A DNA stretch of 64,000 nucleotides from Saccharolobus shibatae B12 (GCF_019175345.1 NZ_CP077717.1:2076001-2140000); one strand, 5' to 3'. Positions 44,354-61,976 are shown, numbered from the stretch's first letter. The notes: generated from the sequence alone by a model not told the origin. Numbers and translations: made by a program.

Positions 44354-44377
44354 TATACTAGTACACTTACTAGTATA
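44354..44377. repeat. Inverted repeat right behind the methyltransferase stop
   Basis: TATACTAGT and ACTAGTATA form a perfect 9-bp repeat with a 6-base loop, starting at the base after the stop codon. It could be a processing/termination hairpin or an element end; further ACTAG copies lie on both sides. Confidence 0.45.
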
Positions 44378-44500
44378 CTAGGTTTGTAGAAATAAAAATA
44401 CTAGAGCTTCTTAGGAACTTTGGGCTATACCAAATTAAGAGAGTCTCTCGAGTATTATCAATTGACGTATTACTTAACAATAATTAAAAACCACTCCTTT

Positions 44501-45610
44501 TTATTTATATTCTCTTAAATACCTTACGAATAATGATAATGCTTCACTTAAAAACTCCGTGTTTGTACTTCCTAAACCTATCCTGACATAACCGGGCATC
44601 TCGAAGCACTCCCCAGGATTCACCAACACGCCATACTTCTCAAATAGTCTCTCACTGAAATCGTAAGTGTTCTTAACGTTCAATTTAAGATATGCTAGGA
44701 CTGTGGCATTAGGCTTAACCCACTTTACGTCAAGGTCACTAATTAACCTTTCCATTAACCTCATATTATTTAACGCAATTCTCCTTGCCCTATCCATGAA
44801 TTTCTCCCTCTCTAAGAGTACGTTATAGGCAATCTCTTGCCCTATAATTGAAGGGGAAATTGACGTATAATCTCTAACGCTCCACATCCTATCAACTAAC
44901 TCTTTACTTGCCACAACCCATCCTATTCTTATTCCCGGTAGTCCGTAAACTTTCGACATGCTGTTAGTACTTATGGCATTATCGTATAGGTCGACAAAAC
45001 TAGGTCTCATTTTGCCGTCATGCTCTAGACCCCTATAAACCTCATCAGCTATTACGGTAACGTGATTATCCTCAGCTATCTCAACTATTCCCTTAATTTC
45101 ACTTTCTGAAAGTGCCATACCAGTAGGGTTGTTTGGATTTGTTATGACTATTGCCTTAGTGTTTTTGCTAACCATTTCGTTGAGCTCGTTTAGGTCTAAC
45201 CTAAAATCATCCTTAAGCCAAATGTACTTTACCTTTGCGTTTATTCCCCTTAATAATCCGGGGATTTGCATGTAGTTTGGCATTTCCACAATTACTTCGT
45301 CATTTGGATTTATGGTGGAAAGGATAGTTAGGTAGTTGGCTTCCGCACCTCCAGCTGTTATTATAACGTCATCCTCTTTCTTCCCGGGATAGAGAGATGC
45401 TATTAGCTGTCTAACTTTTATTAATCCCTTGGTATGACCATATTCCAGCTTAACGTTAGGTATTTTAATCTCACTTAGATCTAATGGCTCTACTCCGCTC
45501 TCTGAAAGGACGTATTTGGCTCTCCAATCCCTTAAGGATTGCCATCTTTCTAGGCAAAATTCGGGATACATTGTGATATTGTGTTGTTTTTGCGTATTAA
45601 AAGGTTCCAT
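44501..45610 (-). CDS. Class I/II pyridoxal-phosphate aminotransferase
   Basis: 369 residues. AGGAEANYLTI (phosphate site), ITNPNNPTGMAL, VIADEVYRG (Asp/Tyr), SNSMSKVYGLPGIRIGW (Schiff-base Lys) and the substrate Arg in MPGYVRIGLG are all present. It is an aspartate/alanine/aromatic aminotransferase-like enzyme, exact substrate unclear. It is divergent from hje, with start codons 34 bases apart. Confidence 0.9.
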   Translation of the reverse strand: MEPFNTQKQHNITMYPEFCLERWQSLRDWRAKYVLSESGVEPLDLSEIKIPNVKLEYGHTKGLIKVRQLIASLYPGKKEDDVIITAGGAEANYLTILSTINPNDEVIVEMPNYMQIPGLLRGINAKVKYIWLKDDFRLDLNELNEMVSKNTKAIVITNPNNPTGMALSESEIKGIVEIAEDNHVTVIADEVYRGLEHDGKMRPSFVDLYDNAISTNSMSKVYGLPGIRIGWVVASKELVDRMWSVRDYTSISPSIIGQEIAYNVLLEREKFMDRARRIALNNMRLMERLISDLDVKWVKPNATVLAYLKLNVKNTYDFSERLFEKYGVLVNPGECFEMPGYVRIGLGSTNTEFLSEALSLFVRYLREYK

Positions 45611-45643
45611 GTTTTTTAACTCTTGGAAATCTATGTAAATCTG

Positions 45644-46051
45644 ATGAATAGGGATATTGGTAAGAACGCTGAGAGGGAGTTGGTGTCTATTTTGAGGGGA
45701 GAGGGATTTAACGCTGTTAGGATTCCAACTTCCAACTCTTCTCCAAATCCATTACCGGACATTTTCGCAACCAAGGGAAATAATTTGTTGTCAATCGAAT
45801 GTAAGAGTACTTGGGAAAGTAAGGTAAAGGTTAAGGAACATCAGGTGAAGAAGTTGTTCGATTTCCTCTCAATGTTTACCATGAATGGTATACCGGTAAT
45901 AGCTGTGAAGTTTAAACAAATTCATGAGTGGAGGGTTCTTGTTCCAGAAAAGGCTGAGGATATAGTAGTCACAATTGATAATACGATTCCCATGGAAAAC
46001 CTTTTTAAAATATTGGAAAAGAAAGTTGAGGAAAAAATATTAACGCCTTAA
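45644..46051 (+). CDS. hje: Holliday junction resolvase Hje
   Basis: 135 residues. The Hjc/Hje nuclease core is intact: Glu in [12 protein letters not shown], Asp in [12 protein letters not shown], Glu and Lys in [11 protein letters not shown]. Hje cuts four-way junctions and is the second resolvase of Sulfolobales beside Hjc. I set the start at ATG 45644 ([12 protein letters not shown]), the N-terminus known for Hje, not the upstream TTG 45623. Its 3' end overlaps the surface-protein gene tail-to-tail by 12 bases. Confidence 0.93.
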   Translation: MNRDIGKNAERELVSILRGEGFNAVRIPTSNSSPNPLPDIFATKGNNLLSIECKSTWESKVKVKEHQVKKLFDFLSMFTMNGIPVIAVKFKQIHEWRVLVPEKAEDIVVTIDNTIPMENLFKILEKKVEEKILTP

Positions 46052-47845
46052 GAGGATTATTACCACTACGGCTATTACTATTATTATGACAGCTGCGATT
46101 CCTCCTAAAACTAGGTAGTTTGGTGATACTACTAGGGTTTCAGTTATTGGTTGATTTACTGTAATTGTTGCACCCGGAGATACGTTGTAAGTACCTTTAA
46201 ATGTGGCAGATTCATAGAATGGCACGCTTGCGTTGAGGACTATCTTCGATCCCGAGTTGTAGAATTTAGATACACCGTTAATTGTCACTAGGTATTGTGT
46301 AACTGTGAGGAGCTTTAGGTTAACGGGAGATTTCACTGCAAATGATTGTGAGGGTGATACGCCAACTATTATAATCCTCTCTTGTGGGCTAACGTTGTAA
46401 GTGTAGTTTAGCACTTGTATTGTTGTCCCAGAGTTTATCCATGAGGAGTTGAGTGTGGTCTTAGAACCGTTGATTAGTACTTGTACTGGTATTGGGGAGG
46501 AGACATTAACGAAGTATTGGGTTATTGTCGTTGCGGTTATTGTGTAAGAGGAATTAACAGTTAATTGAGGAGCTGGAAAAACTTTACCTAGGATTAGTCT
46601 CTCTCCATTACCCATATAGTAAGTGATGTTCTCTATTTTGATCGTAGTGCCTTGATTGTACCAACCAGATACGAGAGTTTCGTTTACGCCATTTATAAAT
46701 GCGCTTAGTTGAACTGGAGAGTTGACGTTAATGAGATATTGGGTTATTGTAGTCACTTTTATCGTAGTTGGTTGATTTACTGTTACTAACGCTGAAGGCG
46801 AGAAATTGGCTATTACGTATCTTTCTGTACTGCTTACATATTGGGTTATGTTTTCTAGTTTAATTGTAGTGCCTTGAGTGAACCAGTTGGTGGAGTTTAA
46901 GGTCTCGTTAACGCCATTTACTATTGCGTAAACTGGAACTTGTGATTGTAACACAATTAGATATTGGTTAATATAATACGCATTAATTTCGCCAGGTGCT
47001 TTTACGATTCCAGTGTAGTTCATTGTTATCCATCTTTCTCCTTGAACACTGGATTGAAGTTGTGGTGAATAAGTATAGGCCGAATTAGCATCTACCCAAA
47101 CTGTTGCTGGCGCTTGTACTGTTTCGTTTGTTCCAAGGCTGTGATAGTAAACTGTGGGTGGAGTGTAACCGGTACCGCCTTGGACTGTGTAGTTAAAGGT
47201 AACTGAATACTGTTGATAGTAAGTAGGTGTTATGGATGTGGTCGCAGGAGTTATGGTTCCAGTGCTTACGTAATTGGTTGCCCATCTAACATTACCTTCA
47301 GTAATTGCTGACTGAACTTGATATGATGTACCAGAAGGAACAGAGATGGTACCTTGAAGAGGAACTGTAGTTGTTGTGCCATTGGGGAAAGTTAAGGTTA
47401 TACTTGGTGTTTGTGGTATTGCTTGACCAACAACGCTGTAACCTAAGTGTACTGTAACTAGTGGAGTTTTTTGGATAACGTTAACGTTAATTGAACCAAC
47501 TGCTGCACCACCAGCAACTTCTATTGTAATTTGCCAAGTTCCTTGAACATTAGGGAAAGTATAGGCGTTAAGTACGTAAATTCCGCCACTCCCATTAATT
47601 TGAACTGGTATTGTCGCTGCCAATGAGGAATTAGGGAAGAAGAAGTTTATGGTCGCTCCATCTGTTGCGAACTGTTGTGGGAGTACTGCGTCAATTGTTA
47701 TTGATTGTCCTACATAATATGTCTCACCGTTGTAGCTTGGACTGTAAAAAGTTATGCCACCCGAGGAATAGGCTGCACTTGTTATTAAAGCAACTAATGG
47801 GATTAATGTTATTAGGGGAAGTAGGTACTTTGCCCTCATTTTCAT
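46040..47845 (-). CDS. Secreted, membrane-anchored surface protein with tandem repeats
   Basis: 601 residues. A signal peptide ([20 protein letters not shown]) precedes a Ser/Thr/Asn-rich extracellular region, and a C-terminal anchor ([21 protein letters not shown]-like) ends it. Residues from about 290 contain at least three repeats of about 70 residues, each built as TxTQYxxNVxSP, INGxxxTLxSxW, GTTIxxxN, ERxI and a Pro/Val stretch (for example [20 protein letters not shown] and [20 protein letters not shown]). Many N-x-S/T sites suggest heavy glycosylation. Role in the cell envelope or adhesion is likely; no enzyme domain is seen. Confidence 0.83.
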   Translation of the reverse strand: MKMRAKYLLPLITLIPLVALITSAAYSSGGITFYSPSYNGETYYVGQSITIDAVLPQQFATDGATINFFFPNSSLAATIPVQINGSGGIYVLNAYTFPNVQGTWQITIEVAGGAAVGSINVNVIQKTPLVTVHLGYSVVGQAIPQTPSITLTFPNGTTTTVPLQGTISVPSGTSYQVQSAITEGNVRWATNYVSTGTITPATTSITPTYYQQYSVTFNYTVQGGTGYTPPTVYYHSLGTNETVQAPATVWVDANSAYTYSPQLQSSVQGERWITMNYTGIVKAPGEINAYYINQYLIVLQSQVPVYAIVNGVNETLNSTNWFTQGTTIKLENITQYVSSTERYVIANFSPSALVTVNQPTTIKVTTITQYLINVNSPVQLSAFINGVNETLVSGWYNQGTTIKIENITYYMGNGERLILGKVFPAPQLTVNSSYTITATTITQYFVNVSSPIPVQVLINGSKTTLNSSWINSGTTIQVLNYTYNVSPQERIIIVGVSPSQSFAVKSPVNLKLLTVTQYLVTINGVSKFYNSGSKIVLNASVPFYESATFKGTYNVSPGATITVNQPITETLVVSPNYLVLGGIAAVIIIVIAVVVIILLRR

Positions 47846-47986
47846 ATCACTGAGTATTATCCACAGAGGAATCCTTAAAAAATCTTTTAGTAATATCTAC
47901 GTTAATCAACTTAGTTTAGGACGTTTCACATGATGGTATTTTAAGCTTCCTTCGATTAAGCTTATAAGATAATTACTCTATTAATT

Positions 47987-48916
47987 ATGAAAATGCTGTT
48001 ATTTTGGTTGGAATTCGTTGGAATTTTCATAGCTATTTTCATATCTGCAGAGCTTTTAGCTAAGGGCGCTGACGAATTAGAGGATTTCCTAGGCCAAGGT
48101 ATAACTGGTGGTATAATACTAGGATTCCTAACAGCATTACCAGAAACCATATTCGTTATCATAGCGTCTTTAGAAGGGAGTTTTGATATAGCATTGGGTT
48201 CAGCCATTGGGGGTAACGTGTTGTTATTTACACTAGGTATTGGATTGGTTGGGGTGCTTTACGCATTAAAATGGAAGACTCCTCTTCAAATTTCTAGTGA
48301 ATATAGTGTTGAAAATATTTTTCTAATACTAACTACTATTGCAATGTTACTTATTTTGATTTACGGTAAATTGGATATCATTTCTGGTCTATTACTTATC
48401 TTAATCTACATAATTTACGTTGTGTACAGGGTTGTTAAATTCAGAGGAGAGGGAGGGAGGACAAAAGGGGGAAGTTTAGCAAAGCCCATTATGTTCATTA
48501 TGGCTGGAGGTGTTCTACTAGTAGTATTCTCTCATTACTTCGTGGAGTATATAAGTGAGATAGCAACAATGCTTAACGTTCCTGCAATATGGCTCTCGCT
48601 AATAATAGCTCCAATAGCGGGGGAGCTTGAAGAGAAAATATCTGCATTTAGGTTAGTTCAAATGTCAAAAGATGGGGGATCCCTTTCAATTCTAAGTTTT
48701 GTGGGGAGTAAGATAGAGAACGCTACTATACTTTTAGGAATTATAGGCTTGTTTACGGATTACGAATTACAGTCAGCCTTACCAGAATACATTTCAGCTT
48801 TAGCTGCAAATATAATAGCCTTATACGTACTGTTCGACAAGAGGCTTAAGATTATTGAATCTACAATTTTGATTGGGGTTTACGTAGTTATAGTAATATT
48901 CTCCTTCTATCTCTAG
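47987..48916 (+). CDS. Sodium/calcium exchanger-type cation antiporter
   Basis: 309 residues with two inverted alpha repeats of the CaCA superfamily: FLTALPETIFVIIASLEGSF, then GSAIGGNVLLFTLGIGLVG; and LIIAPIAGELEEKISAFRLV, then LSFVGSKIENATILLGIIGL. The acidic residues of both repeats (PE and GELEEK) are present. About ten membrane segments. It exports Ca2+ or another cation using a Na+ or H+ gradient. Confidence 0.85.
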   Translation: MKMLLFWLEFVGIFIAIFISAELLAKGADELEDFLGQGITGGIILGFLTALPETIFVIIASLEGSFDIALGSAIGGNVLLFTLGIGLVGVLYALKWKTPLQISSEYSVENIFLILTTIAMLLILIYGKLDIISGLLLILIYIIYVVYRVVKFRGEGGRTKGGSLAKPIMFIMAGGVLLVVFSHYFVEYISEIATMLNVPAIWLSLIIAPIAGELEEKISAFRLVQMSKDGGSLSILSFVGSKIENATILLGIIGLFTDYELQSALPEYISALAANIIALYVLFDKRLKIIESTILIGVYVVIVIFSFYL

Positions 48917-48952
48917 AGCGAATTTTTAAAGGGTTAACATTAAACTGACTGT

Positions 48953-50206
48953 GTGAGTAGTAGAAAACTTTCAGTTTTTGAAGCGTTTTCACTATCCTTT
49001 GGAGGTCAAGCACCATTTACCTCCATAATCACATTTGGTACCATAGGTTTACAACTTGGTGGATCATTCTTAACCATAGCAACTATTATTGGGACAATCC
49101 TAGTGTTAATGAACGGTTTAGTCATATATAGGCTCTCTTTAAGGTATTCACAGCACGGAGGATACTTCACCTATGCATTCTATTCGCTTACCGAAAGGCT
49201 AGGGTTAGTAACTGGATGGTTATTTTTACTTTACGCTTTTACTTATGGCGGTACATTACTGGCAGGTTCAATTTACATTATAACGAGTTATCTGAAGATA
49301 AATGCTGACTTGATAGCGTTTTTAGTCCTATTGTTTTCGGCATTTTTGGTTATAAGGGGTTTAGACGTTTCCGTTAAATACGCTGAGTTCATAAGTATTG
49401 CTGAAATCGTTGCAATAGTTATCAGCTCAGTTGTGCTCTTGTTAGAAACGAAACCAAGTTTTAACTTTACAATTCCAGCCAATCCCTTTCTAGTTATACT
49501 CTACTCCATAGGAATGCCCATAGGTTACGGGAATTTGAACCCAATGAGCGAGGATATAAAGAATGCGAAGAAAATTGTGGGGATAATAACAGTTGTAGTG
49601 ATACTTTTAGGTGGGTTATTATCAGCCTTGCTGTTTTACGCTAGCGCACTGTACGGAACGGATCTGATAGAGATTCTATTGAATAAGGTTGGATTTGTTT
49701 TCCCCTATTTGATCTTCTCAGCCTTAAATGGAGGGATATTAGGTGGAATAGCTTATATCATAGCAATGTCTAGGATCCTTCATGCAATGTCATTAAGGAA
49801 TTTTATGCCATCAATTATTTCATCGCTTAAGTATAATAGACCATTTAACGCTGAGGCCATATCGCTCATTATCTACACTGTTGCTTTGTTTTTCTTAATT
49901 CACTTCGTTGGATTATATACAACCTTTCTAGTATTAGGAGGACTTACGGTATTAAGTTATTTAATTATATCGCTTTCAGCCAATCTTTCGCTGTTTAGGA
50001 TAGCGTTAAAGAAAATAAGGAAGAGGAAAATGGAAATAACGCTTGCAACAACCTCCACGATATTATCATTAATAATATTAGTGTATTCGATGCAGGAAAA
50101 CACTCCCATAATTAACTACATATTTTTCGCTTGGATAATTGCTGGATTTATCTATGCAGAAGTATTAGAAATAGCTGGAAGTAATGGAAAAAATGATGAA
50201 GATTAG
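48953..50206 (+). CDS. APC-family amino acid permease
   Basis: 417 residues, 12 membrane segments. The start FEAFSLSFGGQAPFTSIITF is the Gly-rich unwound helix 1 of APC transporters. GMPIGYGNLNPMSEDIKNAK resembles the helix 6-7 consensus. GTG 48953 follows the antiporter stop by 36 bases. Amino acid or amine uptake is likely; the substrate is unknown. Confidence 0.87.
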   Translation: MSSRKLSVFEAFSLSFGGQAPFTSIITFGTIGLQLGGSFLTIATIIGTILVLMNGLVIYRLSLRYSQHGGYFTYAFYSLTERLGLVTGWLFLLYAFTYGGTLLAGSIYIITSYLKINADLIAFLVLLFSAFLVIRGLDVSVKYAEFISIAEIVAIVISSVVLLLETKPSFNFTIPANPFLVILYSIGMPIGYGNLNPMSEDIKNAKKIVGIITVVVILLGGLLSALLFYASALYGTDLIEILLNKVGFVFPYLIFSALNGGILGGIAYIIAMSRILHAMSLRNFMPSIISSLKYNRPFNAEAISLIIYTVALFFLIHFVGLYTTFLVLGGLTVLSYLIISLSANLSLFRIALKKIRKRKMEITLATTSTILSLIILVYSMQENTPIINYIFFAWIIAGFIYAEVLEIAGSNGKNDED

Positions 50207-50213
50207 CTTCAAA

Positions 50214-52898
<2,685 letters not shown>

Positions 52899-53144
52899 TG
52901 ATAAACATGAGGTTTTTATCATTATAAACTTTTCTATTTAAGATTTAGTTTAATTCCAAAGTTACTCAACTACATAAAATCTTATAGATATCTCTCCTAT
53001 ATCAATAACTAAAAAGATCTCATATTAATAGTTTGTATCCTATAATTGGGATTAATTATCATTATGAATTATTTAAGGCAAAATTCGCCAAGCTAAACTT
53101 TTATACCTTGCTAAGAAATAAATGAATAAGTAAGGTGAATCGCC
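52899..53144. promoter_or_regulatory. Divergent promoter region of the starch locus
   Basis: To the left, minus-strand TTTATAAT serves the amylase (leaderless). To the right, GCTAAA/ACTTTTATAC (53,092-53,106) is a BRE/TATA for the binding-protein gene. There a short leader and GGTGA (53,134-53,138) precede the TTG start at 53,145. Shared regulation of hydrolysis and uptake is likely; no clear palindrome is seen between the two promoters. Confidence 0.55.
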
Positions 53145-54689
53145 TTGGGTAGAAAAGGAAAAAAGATAGATTATAAGGCAATTTCAAAGACACTAGTAGC
53201 AGTAATAATAGTTGTAGTAATTGTGATAGCCATAGGTGGCATTTATGCATATTTAAGTAGTCAACATTCTACGTCATTGACGTCAACCACAACAACTTCA
53301 AGTGTTTTAAATATTAGTAATCCTCAAGCCTTAATGCAGTTAGTTGGTCTCTCAACTGCGCCTTCTACGCCAGTTACGATAACGGTATGGAACAGTTATA
53401 GTACGTCCGAAAATCAAGCGTTTAATGAGACACTAGCACAATTCGAGCAAGCATTTCCATGGATTCGCGTCCAGGTAACATATGGAGTTGGAGTTGGTAC
53501 TTCCCAATTTGAGACTGCTGCGAAGGCTGGACAAGCTCCAATAGTATATAGAGACACTAGCGATTCTGGAGGTGCACTATTCGCAGCTGGATTAGTACTA
53601 AACTTATCACAGTATTTGCCTCAGAGCATTACGTCATTATATGTACCTACTTCAATAAAAGATTGGGAATTAAACGGCTCCTTGTACGGACTACCGGATA
53701 ATGTGAACTATATTGTAATGTTCTACAATAAGAAGTTCGTCCCGTATCCTCCAAACACTACTGAACAGCTAGTACAAATAGCCGAAAGCGTTAATAAGAC
53801 ATACCACGTTTGGGGAATAGCGTATGGAGCAAGTGATGAATACGGTTATAGATTTGCGGCGTGGTTTGCTGGATTTGGCGGGCAAATATTTTCTACTAAT
53901 AATGGTAAGATAGTTCCTGCTTTGAACAGTACTGCCATGGTTGACGCATTGAACTTCTGGTACAATTTAACCTATAATCTTAAGGTCAATTACTTAGCTC
54001 CTTCTACTGGTGCTGGAGGTGCTGAGGGTCAGTTATTTGTGGCGAATCAAACTGCCATAATATTTGATGGTCCTTGGGATCTAAATGCGTATCTCCAAGC
54101 ATTGGGGCCTAATTTAGGTGCTGCACCATTACCAGTAGTTAGCCAGACTGGATTAAGGGCAGAGCCATTTATTGGTTCTACAGGCTTTCTAATATCTTCA
54201 CCTCAAGTTAGTGGCGCTACGCAAATGCAAATAAAGGCAGCGCTAATATTCGTTCTCTATTTCACTAACTATCAAGCTGATTTGAGATTATGGGAAGTTG
54301 CACACGATATACCAGCTAATCTACAAGCCTACAATGAGGCTTTAACCCAATTAAAGGAAGGAATGTTACAACCAGCATACCTTAATCAAATAATGGAAGG
54401 TATTTTAGAACAAGCCCAATATGGTCAACAATTCCCGAACATACCTCAAATGGCCTATTATTGGAACTCGTTCCACCAATACGCTAGTGAGTTCTTCGCT
54501 AATAAGGTAAATGCGACTCAAGCATCGCAAGGAATGGAACAAGCTTTTATCCAGGCTCTTGTACAAAACGGTCTAATGTCTTCACTATTACCTTTACCCA
54601 TAATTCCTCCATTGCAATATATGCTAGCGTTAATCTCAGCGATATTAACACCGATGGTTGTGATAATTAGTCCTAAAAAAAGATGGTGA
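53145..54689 (+). CDS. malE: Maltodextrin-type sugar-binding lipoprotein-like protein of ABC transporter
   Basis: 514 residues. The short basic N-terminus and single hydrophobic helix (KAISKTLVAVIIVVVIVIAI) look like a class III (PibD-processed, pilin-like) signal, usual for Sulfolobus sugar-binding proteins. A Ser/Thr linker (STSLTSTTTTSS) follows, then a family-1 solute-binding domain (VTITVWNSYSTSENQAFNET, YGLPDNVNYIVMFYNKKF, FDGPWDLNAYLQALG). A second hydrophobic segment lies at the C-terminus. TTG 53145 has GGTGA six bases upstream. It captures maltodextrins released by the flanking amylases; substrate by context. Confidence 0.88.
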   Translation: MGRKGKKIDYKAISKTLVAVIIVVVIVIAIGGIYAYLSSQHSTSLTSTTTTSSVLNISNPQALMQLVGLSTAPSTPVTITVWNSYSTSENQAFNETLAQFEQAFPWIRVQVTYGVGVGTSQFETAAKAGQAPIVYRDTSDSGGALFAAGLVLNLSQYLPQSITSLYVPTSIKDWELNGSLYGLPDNVNYIVMFYNKKFVPYPPNTTEQLVQIAESVNKTYHVWGIAYGASDEYGYRFAAWFAGFGGQIFSTNNGKIVPALNSTAMVDALNFWYNLTYNLKVNYLAPSTGAGGAEGQLFVANQTAIIFDGPWDLNAYLQALGPNLGAAPLPVVSQTGLRAEPFIGSTGFLISSPQVSGATQMQIKAALIFVLYFTNYQADLRLWEVAHDIPANLQAYNEALTQLKEGMLQPAYLNQIMEGILEQAQYGQQFPNIPQMAYYWNSFHQYASEFFANKVNATQASQGMEQAFIQALVQNGLMSSLLPLPIIPPLQYMLALISAILTPMVVIISPKKRW

Positions 54690-54697
54690 ACTAAGAA

Positions 54698-55576
54698 ATG
54701 AAAAAAGATAAGTTATTTTCCCTTTTTTATATTTTGCCCATAGTTATTGTGACACTTTTCCTCTTCGTATTTCCATTGCTCTATTCAGTTTATATTTCAT
54801 TTACTAATCTAAGCTTGTTGCACTTCTTAACCTACAGCTATGTGGGATTGAGGAACTATCTCATAATGTTTCAATATGGGTATTTCTTAGAGCTGTTAAA
54901 GAATACGTTAATCTGGACCATAGGTAGTTTATTAACCATGATGACGTTAGGTTTCGTATTAGCCCTAATTCTAAATCAAACAGACCTTAAGGGAAGGTCA
55001 ATTTTTTACGCTATATTAATATTACCTTGGGCTTTTCCAGGTTTCATATCAATTCTAATATGGCAAGGATTGTGGGTTGACCCTTACGGAATGATGAATA
55101 GACTAATCTTGCCGTTACTTCATTTACCTAGAGTAAACTCTTTGACTTCAACCACTGATGCTTGGATAGAGTTAATCCTCACTAATGATTGGCTTTCCTT
55201 CCCGTATTTTATGACAGTGTTCTACTCCGCCTTGCAAAGTATACCTAGAGAGCTATACGATATAGCAGATCTAGATGGAGCTAATGCCTTTACTAAATTC
55301 TTAACTATAACGTTGCCCTCTCTTAGGAGGACTATTGCCTTCGTATTCATAACCAGCTTCGTATTTACTTGGAATAATTTCTATCCGATTTACGTCTTAA
55401 CTGGTGGAGGCCCAGGCATTTCTACTGAGACGTTTATAGTTTATGCCTATCAAGAGGCATTTAGTTATAGTAATTTCGCTTTAGCAGCTGCCTGGTCCAT
55501 AATATCAACTATTTTTGTAATAGTTTTGGGAATAATAGTTATCAAATACACGAGAATTTTAGATTCGTTTACATGA
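54698..55576 (+). CDS. malF: ABC sugar transporter permease 1
   Basis: 292 residues with six membrane segments. The permease EAA loop is ELYDIADLDGANAFTKFLTI then TLPSLRR, which docks with the ATPase. The N-terminal segment LPIVIVTLFLFVFPLLYSVY is typical of MalF/UgpA-like subunits. It lies 8 bases after the binding-protein gene. Confidence 0.9.
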   Translation: MKKDKLFSLFYILPIVIVTLFLFVFPLLYSVYISFTNLSLLHFLTYSYVGLRNYLIMFQYGYFLELLKNTLIWTIGSLLTMMTLGFVLALILNQTDLKGRSIFYAILILPWAFPGFISILIWQGLWVDPYGMMNRLILPLLHLPRVNSLTSTTDAWIELILTNDWLSFPYFMTVFYSALQSIPRELYDIADLDGANAFTKFLTITLPSLRRTIAFVFITSFVFTWNNFYPIYVLTGGGPGISTETFIVYAYQEAFSYSNFALAAAWSIISTIFVIVLGIIVIKYTRILDSFT

Positions 55577-55586
55577 GGTGATCCAC

Positions 55587-59427
<3,841 letters not shown>

Positions 59428-59523
59428 AGAGAACGTTTCCTCTTGATTATATTAAGTTTTTTAGTTGGGATAAGTGTTATAATCTTAATTACGTCGTTTT
59501 CTATCCTGACTTCCTCCCCACCC

Positions 59524-59527
59524 TGGA
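59524..59527. repeat. Target-site duplication, left copy (TGGA)
   Basis: TGGA directly precedes the left terminal repeat of the ISC-type element and is repeated at 60,750-60,753. Four-base duplications fit ISH3-type elements. Confidence 0.75.
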
Positions 59528-60749
59528 CGGTAGACCCAAAATCACCTCCCTAAAAATAAATCTATTACATTAATAAGCATATTTATTAGTTTAAATAGAA
59601 AATTTTCCAGATTGAATAAATCACCAGGAAACAAAAGGATAAGCAATAATCTGAACTCTTCCCTCCTCACCACACCCTTAAATATGGTGTACAAGGAGTA
59701 GAAAACCATGGCCAGCACGAAGATCAACGTGCGGAAGACGAACTTAGTGGAACTGGTGAAGGGAAGGAAAGCCTTGATGTTCCTGTAAGAGGTCTCTATG
59801 GGACTCCTTACCTTATTGTACAACCTCAACACCTCCTTCTTCGGTAGGTCAAGATTAGTCGCCCTAGCGAAGTAAACAACCTTCTTCTTCCTCTTGATTT
59901 TCTCCCTGCGATACACGATCAGCCTGAACTTAACCTGTTCATCCCTCCTATGCCTCTTACTATTTGTCATGTACTCTCCATCAAACTCCTCATAGACTTT
60001 CACGTCCCCAACGGGAACTCCGATTATATAATTGAACTGCGAAATGAAGTTAAGCACATCAACTGTGTAGAAACCCGCATCAAGAGCTATTAACCTTATC
60101 TTGAATCCCATTGCAACAACTTGCTCCACGAGGATCTTCACGATATCATCCTTGGTCATCCCGTTCACATGTGTGACGAAAGCCAGTAGGAGTACTTTCC
60201 CATCATGTTTAGTCGTTGCTGTTGCGTAGTTCCACGAGTTTCCCTTTTCCGAGCTTCCGAGTCCTTCCACCGGTTTCCCGTACCAAGTTTTGGTGGTCCA
60301 GTCTATTGAAATGTCTATTTCCTTTTCTCCCTTCAGCGTATCCAAGGATATTTTCCTCACTTGTTCCAAGAGTTTCTCAACTACTTCCACACCTTGCTCC
60401 TCCGCGTAATTCCTCACGGTTTGTGGTGATACGTTGTATGCGCTTGACTTGTTTTCTATGGAGTCGTTCCATAAACACGCGGAGACTAGCGTTTTTTCTA
60501 CGTTCTCTGCCTTTTTTCCTTGGAAGTCTAACATGGAAAGTAATTTATATCCTATTTGTTGAATGTTATTTTGGTGGGGAAGACAAGGTGTTATCACCTT
60601 GGTTCACCTCGTGATAATACCGTCTTCCTCACCTTAAGCTTTTCTTCAATTTGTTGAACTCCTAATATAGTTATAAATTCCATTTATTTTCTATAAAATT
60701 AATAGTACCTTACCGGAATTATTTTTGTAAAATGATTTTGGGTCTACCG
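59528..60749 (-). mobile_element. Intact ISC1225/ISH3-like insertion sequence, 1,222 bp
   Basis: Perfect 17-bp terminal inverted repeats CGGTAGACCCAAAATCA (59,528-59,544) and its complement (60,733-60,749), flanked by a TGGA duplication. It contains one transposase gene on the minus strand whose stop codon lies inside the left repeat. The size and transposase type point to the ISC1225-like group of the IS4/ISH3 superfamily; the exact name is inference. It sits inside the 3' stem-loop of the neighbouring tnpB element. Decayed relatives are at 27,741, 40,796 and, in part, 33,856. Confidence 0.88.
59542..60597 (-). CDS. ISC1225/ISH3-like DDE transposase
   Basis: 351 residues. The DDE acidic residues fit IDISIDWTTKTWYG, RLIALDAGFYTVDVLNF and the IS4-type Y-x2-R-x3-E motif in YNKVRSPIETSYRNIKAF. 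The N-terminus has a helix-turn-helix-like SSAYNVSPQTVRNYAEEQGV. GTG 60597 is the longest start; ATG 60534 (MLDFQGKKAENV) is also possible. No stops or frameshifts, so it may be active. Confidence 0.9.
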   Translation of the reverse strand: MITPCLPHQNNIQQIGYKLLSMLDFQGKKAENVEKTLVSACLWNDSIENKSSAYNVSPQTVRNYAEEQGVEVVEKLLEQVRKISLDTLKGEKEIDISIDWTTKTWYGKPVEGLGSSEKGNSWNYATATTKHDGKVLLLAFVTHVNGMTKDDIVKILVEQVVAMGFKIRLIALDAGFYTVDVLNFISQFNYIIGVPVGDVKVYEEFDGEYMTNSKRHRRDEQVKFRLIVYRREKIKRKKKVVYFARATNLDLPKKEVLRLYNKVRSPIETSYRNIKAFLPFTSSTKFVFRTLIFVLAMVFYSLYTIFKGVVRREEFRLLLILLFPGDLFNLENFLFKLINMLINVIDLFLGR

Positions 60750-60753
60750 TGGA
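60750..60753. repeat. Target-site duplication, right copy (TGGA)
   Basis: Directly follows the right terminal repeat; partner of 59,524-59,527. Confidence 0.75.
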
Positions 60754-60779
60754 AGGGTGAGGGTTCCCTCCCAGAGGGT

Positions 60780-61940
<1,161 letters not shown>

Positions 61941-61976
61941 TAGGAGAAAATTAAAAGAGCTAACATTTAAACTTTA

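Noticed and set aside
59511-59521. Longer, imperfect terminal repeat of the ISC element (CACCCT on both sides)
   Set aside because: The CACCCT sequences are better explained as the two arms of the tnpB stem-loop into which the element inserted, since the TGGA duplication sits between them and the perfect repeats.
60216-60614. 132-residue plus-strand open frame inside the insertion sequence
   Set aside because: Antisense to the transposase, rich in Ser/Phe/Arg as expected of a reversed coding frame.
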